Below, in pieces: positions 1-10,900 of a stretch of 64,000 nucleotides of DNA (the first letter of the stretch is position 1; each line of letters starts with the position of its first letter). A program made the translations under genes and the position numbers. The notes under the pieces are model-generated. The model saw only the letters and a list, made by a program, of their open reading frames with translations. It was not told the origin of the DNA and searched no databases. The stretch lies in contig JASJCB010000041.1 of the NCBI GenBank assembly GCA_030066195.1, forward strand, positions 1 to 64,000, given 5' to 3'. Origin of the DNA: Acidobacteriota bacterium. GTDB lineage: Bacteria > Acidobacteriota > Holophagae > Acanthopleuribacterales > Acanthopleuribacteraceae.

Positions 1-1900
1 CGTCACCTGCACAATCTGGTCAGCGCCTATGCATCCTGTACCGCAGATGCAGGGTTGCGCCGTGCAGCTTTGTCCATGCTGGAACCGGATGAGCGTCGAC
101 AACTGTTGGGGGCATGGAACCAAACCGACCGACAGCCGGCCAGGGTGCGGATCTCCGATCTGGTGGCGGTCCAGGCAGATCGACAACCCCAGGCCCCGGC
201 CCTGCGTAGAAATGGGGAAGAGATCAGCTATGCCCGATTGCTGGCCGAAAGTACGCGTCTGGCGCACCACCTGCACGCATTCGGGGCCGTCCCGGAAACG
301 CACGTCGCCATTTGCTTGGAACGTTCGTCCGAACTCGTGTTCGCCCTTTTGGCAACCCTCCAAACAGGCGCAGCTTATGTGCCCCTGGATCCGGCCTACC
401 CGGCCGAACGCCTGCGTTTTATGCTGGGGGACAGCGGCTGCCGCCTTCTGCTGACCAGTCGTAAATTGGCCGACCTCATTCCCGTTACAGATACGGTAAC
501 AGTCGTCTATCTGGAAGACGAACGCCCTGCAGCTCCCAACCCATCCGAATTACCGGTTCACCGGCCGGCGGATCAACAACTTGCCTATGTTCTCTACACC
601 TCGGGCTCGACCGGCAGACCCAAAGGAGTCGCCGTCAGCCATGAGGCATTGGCCAACCAGATCAGATGGGTGTGTCGCCGTTTCGAGATAGGCCCGCGGG
701 ACCGCATGCTTTTCAAGACGCCCGTCTCCTTCGATGCCTCCGTTTGGGAATGGGCAGCACCACTGGCCGCCGGCGCCCGTCTGGCGCTTGCCCCCGACGG
801 TGCCGAGGCCCTGCCTGCGCAACTTCTGGATGCGTTGCGCTCGGAGCGGGCAACCCTGCTGCAAGTAGTCCCGACCCTGCTGGACGGTTTGATTGAGGCC
901 GATAGCGAGGGCGTGCTCGGTGAACTCCGCATTCTCTTCTGCGGCGGCGAGGCGCTGAGCGCGGCGTCAGCGCGCCGTTTCAACGACAGATACGGTGTAC
1001 CCCTGGTCAACCTTTATGGTCCCAGCGAGGTCACCGTCAACAGCGTCTTTGCTCAACTGGCCGGCGTCCCGGAGAACGGGACCGTGCCTATCGGCGGACC
1101 CGTCGACAACACGCGCGCCTATGTGCTGGACACCCACCTCGCGCCGGTGCCGATTGGGGTCACCGGCGAACTCTACCTGGCCGGCAAGGGCCTTGCCCGT
1201 GGTTATGCCGGCCGGCCGGGGTTGACCGCTGCAGGCTTCATTCCCTCGCCGTTTGCCGACCAGGGTGGGGAACGCCTCTACCGTAGCGGCGATCTGGTGT
1301 GTCGTGACCCGGCCGGCCGGCTCATCTTCATTGGCCGCGCGGATCAGCAGGTCAAGCTGCGTGGCTTCCGTGTCGAGCCCGGTGAGATCGAGGCTGTTCT
1401 GACAAGCGCGCCCGGGGTGGCCAAAGCCGTGGTCACCACAAAGCGGGATTCGCTGGTTGCTTACCTGGAAACCGCGCAGCCGGCGCCCACGGCTGACAGT
1501 GTGCGCGCCCATCTGGGCAGCTTGTTGCCCCATTTTATGATGCCCACCGCGTTTGTCTTCCTGGAACGCCTGCCGCTCACACCCAACGGAAAGCTGGACC
1601 GCAAGGCCTTGCAAGCCTTCGATATTGAAGATGAGCGTGCTTACCGTGCGCCGCGTAACCAGATCGAAACGCTGTTGTGTAATATCTGGGCCGACGTTCT
1701 TGAACTGGAAAGGGTGGGCATCGACGACAACTTCTTCGATCTTGGCGGGCATTCCCTGCTTGCCAATCAGGTCGTGGTACGCCTGCAAAGCGCCTTGGGC
1801 GTGAGCCTGCCCCTGCGCACGTTGTTCCAGGCACCCACCCCGGCGGGTCTGGCTTCGGCTCTAGGGGAGTCAGGGAACACGAAGCGTTTGCCGCCGTTAA
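1..1900 (+). other. NRPS module 1: (C end)-A-T, predicted Gln
   Basis: A domain about 85-1620, T domain about 1660-1860 with the phosphopantetheine Ser at 1753-1755. The pocket residues read D-A-W-Q-F-G-L-V-N, close to the known Gln code DAWQFGLI(D/N). Only the C-terminal end of this module's condensation domain is inside the window. Confidence 0.8.
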
Positions 1901-4900
1901 CCCGAGCGGAACCCGGTGATGCTCCCTTGTCCTTCCCGCAGCAACGGTTGTGGTTCCTTCACCGGTTGGAACAGATGGATGCGGTCTACAATATGTCGCT
2001 TGTTTTGGAACTAGCCGGCGAGTTGGACGTCGCGGCGCTTGATAGTGCCATGGAGACCCTCGTTCAACGGCACGAAGCCTTGCGCACCGTCTTTCTGGAG
2101 GACGCCGGACGCCCCTACCGCCACCTGGTCCCCTATCATGGGCCGGCACTTGAGATTGTCGATCTGGCGGCCCTACCCGCGGCTCGCATCCACAATCTCA
2201 CCGAAGAATTGATTCGCCGCCAGGTGGCGCGCACGTTCGATTTTGAAACGGGTCCGCTGTGGCACCTTTTGCTGATTCGGAAACGGATCGACCGATCCTT
2301 CCTGGTGCTGTGCATGCACCACATCATCTCCGACGGCTGGTCCCTGGGCGTTCTGATGGAGGAAATGGGCGCCGGCTACGCCGCGGAGGTACACACGCAT
2401 GAGACCGCGCGCAGGACCGAGCTTCAATTTGGCTTCGGCGATTACGCGCGCCGGCAGAACGATATCTTTGAGCGCGGTCTCCTAGATGAACAAATAGCTT
2501 GGTGGCGCGAGTACCTGAACGGCGTTCCTGCCACGCATCACCTGCCGGTCCGGGAAAATCTCCCGACCCCCCGTACCTTCCTGGGGCGCACCCTGCATTT
2601 CCAGCTTGAACCCGAGCTAACGGCGCGCTTGAAGAGGGGTGCTCGGGACGCGGATGCAACCCTGTTCATGATTTTGCAAGCCGCATTTGTCGTCCTGTTG
2701 CAACGCTACAGCGGGCATGATGATGTGGTCATGGGTACTCCGATCGCCAACCGCAACCTGGAAGATTTGGAGCCCTTGATCGGTTTCTTTGCCAATACCC
2801 TGGTGCTGCGCACCGATGCCGGCGGCGATCCCAGTTTCCGCGAACTCCTGACCCGTTCGCGAGAAGGCGCGTTGGGCGCTTTTTCCAACCAGGACCTGCC
2901 CTTCGAGCGTGTGGTGGAAGCCGTGCGGCCCGATCGCCTGCGCAGCCACAACCCACTCTTCCAGGTAATGTTCGTCCTGGCCAATACACCGGTGAAGGCT
3001 CCCGAACTACCAGGCTTGGAGGCGACGATTCACCCGGTCAATCATTTGACCGCACCCTTCGATATCGTCCTCAGCCTGGGCGAGGCTGACGGCCTTCTGG
3101 AGGGATCACTCAATTACAGCACCGACCATTTCGACGACTCGCTGATGGCGCGTTTTCTGGAGCACTACAAAAACTTACTGCACGCGGTTACGACCCAACC
3201 CGAGCAGCGCCTGTCCCGCCTGCCTTTGTTTGGACAAGAGGAACGCGAGCAAATCCTATTCGCCTGGAATGAGACGACGATGCCCGGTCTTGACCGGCGT
3301 TGCGTCCATCAAATGGTCGCGGACCAGGCGGCCCGTACGCCGCAAGCGCCGGCGCTGACCTTTCACGGCCTTGACGGCCGCACCGTCTGGGATTACCAGA
3401 CCCTGCTTTCGCGCGCGGATGCCCTTGCAGCCCGCCTGGTGGCAATGGGGGCGGGTCCGGAAACCATTGTGGCGATTTGCATAGAGCGTTCGCTGGAGAT
3501 GGCGCTTGCCGTGTTGGGCGTTCTACGAGCCGGGGCTGCCTACCTGCCCCTCAACCCCGCCGACCCGGGCGAACGGTTGACGTTCGAGCTGGTCGATTCC
3601 GGCGCCGCGATGGTGCTGATCGGTGCCGAACCCTCGGCCGCTTTGCAAGCCTGCGACATCCCCATGCTGTCTGTGAACGGCGAAAGTGAGACTGCCGAAG
3701 TCGAGCTACCGTCTCCGAGCCCCGAGCATGTCGCCTATCTGATCTATACTTCCGGCTCCACGGGCAAACCCAAAGGTGTTGCCATGAACCATGGTGCGGC
3801 GACAAACCTGATTGCGTGGCACCTGGAGACGCTGCCGGCAGGGTACACGACCCTGCAATTTGCCGCCCTGACCTTTGACGTCTCCTTCCAGGAAATGTTC
3901 ACCACCTGGGCCTCGGGTGGACAGCTGATCCTCTTCCCCGAGGCATGGCGAGCCGATGCGCGCACCTTGCTCGCGCTTGTCGAAGAGGCGGGTATCCAGC
4001 GTCTCTTCCTGCCGTTTGTAGTCCTGGACCACTTTGCCGAAACGACTCGCGAAGAGGGCATCCGGCTCAGCGCACCGCGCGAGTTCATCACCGCCGGCGA
4101 GCAACTGCGCATCACGCCTGCCCTAATCGAGATGTTCGAGCGGCTGCCGAATGCGGAACTCCACAATCACTATGGTCCCACCGAAACCCATTTGGCCACC
4201 TCGTTCATCTTGACGGGTGAGTCCTCGGGATGGCCCGCACTGCCGCCGATCGGCAGACCCATGGGCAACGCCGGTATCTACCTGCTCGATCGCCACATGC
4301 AACCCGTGCCGATCGGTGTTGAGGGCGAGCTCTTCATCGGCGGGGCCGGTCCGGCCCGCGGCTATCAAGGGCGACCGGCTTTGACCGCCGGACGTTACCT
4401 GCCTCATCCCTTCAGTCACAATCCAGGCCTGCGGCTCTACCGCACCGGCGACCTGGCCCGTTACGCGGACGACGGTACGCTTCACTTCCGTGGTCGTGTC
4501 GATCACCAGGTCAAGATCCGTGGTTTCCGCGTCGAGCCCGGCGAGATTGAAAGCGTGCTTGACCATCATCCCGCCGTGCGCAAGAGCGCGGTCATCGTTC
4601 GCGATGACGAGCGGGGCGCCAAGCAACTGATCGCCTATCTGGAGGTTTCCGACGAGAATACCCCGGCTACACTGAAAGCCTATTTGGCCGATCAACTACC
4701 CGAATACATGGTGCCCGCCCACCTGGTGCTCCTGGCTGACCTTCCGCTAAACAACAGCGGAAAAGTCGATCGCAAGGCCCTGGCCGCCATGCCCGTCTCA
4801 CACCTGGACGAGACCACGGCGGATGCTGCAGCCCCTCGCACCCAGACAGAAGAAGTTATCGCCGCGATCTGGTCGGCTGTTCTCGGCTTCAGGGTGGTCG

Positions 4901-7900
4901 ATGTCAACGCCGACTTCTTTGACTTGGGCGGACACTCCCTACTGGCCACGCGCGTTATCGCCCGCGTCCGTCAGGCTTTCGATGTGGAACTGCCCCTGCG
5001 CACGCTTTTCGAGACCGGCAACATTGCCGGACTGGCCGTCGCCTTGGAAGCACAACGTACGATCGCGTCCTCCACCAGGCTGTCGCGACCCGTACCGGTG
5101 CCCCGCGACCCGGCCCCGCCGCTCTCACTGGCCCAGCAGCGGTTGTGGTTTCTCTACCAGTTGGAAGGACCCTCCGCCACCTATAACCTGGCGGCTACCC
5201 TGCGCCTCGACGGTCACCTGGATGTCCTTGCCCTGGAGCTTAGCCTGCAACAAATGGTGACGCGTCATGAGACGCTGCGTACTACCTTCACCGAAGTCGA
5301 CGGCCGACCCGGCCAGGTCATCCATCCGCCGTCCTTCCGGCTGAACGTCAGCGATGTCGGCCCCGGCGGCGAAGCGGCGGCATTGGCGCAGGCCGATCGC
5401 GAGACCTTGACGCCTTTCCTGCTGGAGCATGGTCCTTTACTGCGGGTCCATCTGCTACGTCTGGACGAGGAGCGTCACCTGTTGGTGCTGAACATGCACC
5501 ACATTATCTCGGACGGCTGGTCGCTGAGCATTGTTGTGCGCGAGATTACCCGAGGCTACGCCGCATTTGTTACCGAAAGTACTGACGAGTCCACATCGCT
5601 ATCCATCCAATACGCCGATTTCGCCGCCTGGCAACAGGGCTGGTTGGCGGCGGGGGTTCTTGAGTCGCAACTCAACTACTGGCGCGAGCAGTTGGCGGAG
5701 TTGACCACACTCGATTTTCCCACCGACCGTCCCAGACCGGTCATGTTGACCTACCGGGGCGATAGTGTGAGCTGCCTTCTGCCCGAGGAACTCAGTGAAG
5801 AAATCCGCCGTTACGGCCGCGAACACGGCGCTTCACTGTTCATGACCTTGCTGGCCGCGTTCAAGCTCATCCTGGCGCGCTACAGCGGGCAGGACGATAT
5901 CGTCGTCGGCGCGCCCTCTTCCGGCCGCCACCACCCCGGTACCGAGGACTTGATCGGCTTTTTCATCAATCATCTCGTATTGCGCACGACCGTCGATGAC
6001 GAACTGGATTTCGCACGGCTGCTGGCATCCGTTCGTCGTACCGTGCTGGCCGCGGACGAGCACCAGGACCTGCCTTTCGAAAAGCTCGTCGAAGAGCTCA
6101 ACCCAAACCGCGACACCAGCCGCAACCCTCTCTTCCAGATCTATTTCAATATGTTTGACCTATCCCTGGAGGTGGACGCGCCTACCGGTCTGACCGTCAG
6201 CTCCGTAAATACGCCCGATATCGGCTCGAAATTCGATCTCACCGTGTACGCCGACGACACCCCGGAGGGTATCCGGCTGAGTTTCCATTTTAACAAACAG
6301 CTGTTCGAGAAGGCCGCCATCGAGGCGTTACTTGACCAGTATCGCGGCCTGTTGGCCCAATTGGTCCGGAATGAGGAAAGCAAGCTTGCGAGCTTCGAAT
6401 TGGTTACGCCCGAGACAAACCGGCAGATCCCGGACCCGACCGAGCTGCTGAGCGAGGAATGGGTGGGCTCCGTCGCAGAGATGCTGGCCGATCATGCGGC
6501 ACGCGTGCCCGAACGCATTGCTGTGATCGACGGTTCTACCCGCTTGAGTTACGGCCGGCTCTACGATATGGTTCGAGCCCTCCGCCATGATTTGCGTTTG
6601 CGCCATATCGGCAAAGGCGACGTAGTTGCCATCCTGGCCGCGCGCGATGCGGCACTGGCGCCGGCCATCTACGCCGTCCTGGAAGCAGGCGCTGCCTTCC
6701 TGCTGCTGGACCCGGACTATCCCGAATCCAGGCTGCTGACTCTGCTGGACTTGGCGCGGCCGGCGGGTTGGCTGCACATCGCGCCGCATGAGCCTCTCCC
6801 GGAGCGTCTTCAGGCCCGCGTAGCCGAGTTCGAGCTCAGTCTGGAACTGTCGCTTGATCGATGGCCCGAAGGGGTTTCCGAGCCCATCGATGTGGTATCG
6901 GTGGGTGCCGATGACCTCGCCTACATCGCCTTTACGTCGGGTTCCACCGGCGTTCCCAAGGGCATTGTCGGTCGCCACGGTCCTTTGACTCACTTCATGC
7001 CCTGGACCGTCGAGACCTTTGGTTTGCATTCCGAGCAGCGTTACAGCATGCTCTCCGGTCTGGCCCACGACCCCCTGCAGCGCGATATCTTTACCCCGCT
7101 TTCGTTGGGCGCCTGTCTGTGTGTACCGCACGATGATGATCGCGTCCCCGGTCGCCTGGCCCGATGGCTGGCAGACCAACGGATCAACGTGGCCCAGTTG
7201 ACGCCGGCCATGGGCCGCATCATCACGCTTGAGGCCGATGAGGTTCGTCTGCCGCATCTGCAAACGGCCTTCTTTGTCGGCGAGGCCCTGACCGTCGATG
7301 AAGTTTCGCGCCTGCAACAGCACGCGCCCAACCTCCAGGTGGTCAACACTTACGGATCTACCGAGACTCAGCGCTCGGTGGGTTACTACCCGGTGCCCAA
7401 GAACCTGGCGACCTGGGGCGGCAAGCCGGTCTTACCGCTGGGCAAAGGTATTGAAGATACTCAGTTGCTGGTCCTCAATCGCGCCGGTAGGTTGGCCGGT
7501 CCGGGCGAGTTGGGCGAAATCTACATGCGCAGCCCCCATCTGGCATGGGGTTATCTGAACGATCCGATGTTGACCGAAGCCGGCTTCCTGACCAACCCCT
7601 TTGCCGTACACGAAGACGGCCGTGACCGTCTCTATCGCACCGGCGATATGGGCCGCTACCGCTGGGACGGCAACGTCGTTTTCGCCGGTCGCCGGGACGC
7701 CCAGGTCAAACTGCGTGGGTTCCGCATCGAACTTGCCGAGATAGAGACGGTGTTGAGCCGTCACGAGGGCGTGGCGGAAGCCGTGGTGCTGCTTCGCGGC
7801 CAACATCCCGACCAACACCTGGTCGCCTGGTACGTGCCCGCCGCTGAACCCGTCGATGAGGAACGGCTGCGAGCCTGGTTGCGGCGCGAACTGCCCGCCT

Positions 7901-10900
7901 ACATGGCGCCCGCCGCTTTTGTCCATCTCCATGCGTGGCCGCTGACCACCAACGGCAAGCTGGACCACACCGCTCTGCCGGAGCCTGAAGCGCCCGCCGC
8001 GGCTGAATTTGTCGCCCCCGTAACTCCCATGCAGGAAGTCGTGGCCGCTATATGGGCGGAGGTGCTGGACCAGGAGCGCATAGGCCTGAGTCGCGACTTC
8101 TTTGCACTTGGCGGACACTCGCTGCTGGTAACCCAGATCGTCTCGCGCCTGCGCCGCACGATCGGGGTGGAACTGCCCCTGCGCGCCTTTTTCGAGGCCA
8201 CCACTGTCGAGGCTCAGGCTGCATTGTGTCAGGCCGCCCTGGATCGAGACAGTACACCCGCGTTGCCGGCCATCCATCCTGTTCCCAGGCAACGGCTCGG
8301 GGGCGAGTCGCCGATACCCGGTATGGCCGATCCCGATCCGGCTTCCGGTGCGACCATGCCGCTTTCCTACGCTCAAAACCGGCTATGGTTCATCAATCAG
8401 TTGGACCGCGGCGACGGTAGCGGCGCCGAGGCGGCCTACAACATGCCCGCGGTGTTCTATCTCAAAGGTCACCTAAGCGTGCCGGACCTAGAACAGGTCC
8501 TCGAAGCCATTGTTACGCGTCACGAGGTGCTGCGAACCAGCTTTCCCGCACAGGGGGGCATTCCGGTCCAACTGATCGTATCTTCGTTCGAGGTAGAGCT
8601 GCGTTTGGTCGATCTGACAGCTCTGTCGCCGGTCGAACAGGAGTCTCGGGCCGAGGCGCTGGCCGCGACTGAAATCCAACGCCCGTTCCAGCTTGACCGC
8701 GACCTGATGATTCGCACGGTCGTAGTCCGTCTGGCGCCGCAACGGCATCTTCTCATCCTGACCATGCACCACATCGCCTCCGACGGTTGGTCGATAGGCG
8801 TGCTGGTGCGCGAACTGAACCATCTGTACCGGTCCTTTATCGACGATCGGAATCCCACGTTACCCAATCTTTCGATTCAATATGCCGATTTTGCCCACTG
8901 GCAACAACAGTTGTTGCAGGGCGCCTACCTGCATCAGCGGCTTGACTACTGGCGCGAGCACCTGGCCGGTGTGCCCGTCCTGCACCAACTGCCTACCGAC
9001 CGGCCGCGTCCAGCCGTCATGAGCGCGCGCGGCGCCGAGGTTCGCTTCGGGTTGGACCGGGACACTGCCGATGCACTCGTGACGCTTTCCCAGGTCCAAG
9101 GCACTACGCTGTTCATGACGCTGCACGCGGCCTTTGCGGCGCTGTTATACCGCTACGGCGGTGAGCCGGATGTGTGCCTGGGAACCCAGGTCGCCAACCG
9201 CAACCAGAAAGAGATCGAAGACCTGATCGGCTTCTTCGTCAACATGTTGGTCCTGCGCACCGATCTAAGCGGTGATCCCAGCTTCAGCGAACTCCTGGCT
9301 CGAGTCAAGCGCACCGATTTAGATGCCTACGCCCATGCAGACATTCCCTTCGAGCGGGTGGTCGAGGCGCTCCAGCCGGAGCGTAGTCTCAGCCAGACGC
9401 CGCTGTTCCAGATCGTCTTCAGTCTTCGCACCACGCCGCTTGGCAGCTTCGACCTGCCCGGTCTCACCATGGCGCCCGCTGAAAACCGGCAGGTGGTGGC
9501 CAAGTATGATCTCTTTGTCCGGCTGGACGAGCACGAACGCGGTCTGGACGGTTGTTTCGAGTACAATGCCGACCTGTTCGACGAAGCGACCATGCGGCGA
9601 TTGGCCGCCCACTATTGCAACCTTTTGACGGCCGTTGCCGTCGATGCTACCCGCCGGCTTGAGGATCTGCCGCTCTGCGACGAGGCAGAATGCGCCGAAC
9701 TGCTCCACATATGGCAGCGCGATTACGCCTACCACGCCGATAACGAGAGCCCCCACCGCTTGTTCGAGGCCGTGGCCGCGCGCCTGCCCCAAAAGTCGGC
9801 TCTTTCCATGCCCGATGGAGACACGCTGACCTATGCCGAGTTGAACCGTGCGGCCAACCGTCTGGCCCATCGCCTGACGGCTCTGGGCGTGCGTCCCGAT
9901 GAGCCGGTCGGCCTCTGCATGGAGCGCTCGCTGGAACTGTTGGTGGGCCTGCTGGCAATTCTCAAGGCGGGCGCTGCCTACCTGCCTCTGGACCCCGCAT
10001 ACCCCGAGGATCGCCTCGGCTACATGGTCGAAGATGCCGGTATCCGCTTGCTCCTCACCACGGAGGCATCGGCCGATAGCCTGCCGCCTCACCGGGCCCA
10101 GGTGGTGAAGGTGACGCCTGACGGCGCTGCCGGTGAGCCGGACACTAACCTCTCTGCCCAGCACGGAGGTGATCTGGGGGCTTACATCATCTATACGTCC
10201 GGCTCCACGGGCCGACCCAAGGGCGTGGTCATGAGCCGCGGCCAAATCACCCGCTTGCTGGCTGCCACCCGCGAAGAATACCGCTTTGACGAGTATGATG
10301 TCTGGCCACTGTTCCATTCTTTCGCCTTCGATGTCTCGGTTTGGGAAATCTGGGGCTCGTTGTTGTTCGGCGGTCGGCTGGTGGTGGTGCCCTACTACAC
10401 CACACGTACCCCGGAGGCATTCTATCGGCTGCTTTGCCAGGAAGGGGTGACGGTACTGAACCAGACACCCACGGCCTTCAGCCAGTTGACGCGCGTTGCT
10501 GAACTCGAACAGGGCCGGCACAACTTGCGTCTGATTATCTTTGCCGGTGAGGCGTTGAAACCCGCGCATACCGAACCCTGGTTCCGTCTCTTCGGCGACC
10601 GTACCCGGCTGGTCAATATGTACGGCATCACTGAGACCTGCGTACACGTCACGGTCCACACGGTCTCACCGGAAGAGACCGGCTCGCCCATCGGCCGCGC
10701 CATGGCCGACCAGCTGATCTACCTGCTTGACCGGCGCGGTCGGCCGACGCCTGTCGGCGTGACCGGCGAGATCCACGTGGCCGGAGGCGGTCTGGCCCGG
10801 GCTTATCACAACCGACCCGCGCTCACCGCCGAGCGGTTCGTGCCCAACCCCTTCCCCAGCGGCGAGCAAGACGGTTCACGTCTGTATCGTAGCGGCGACC

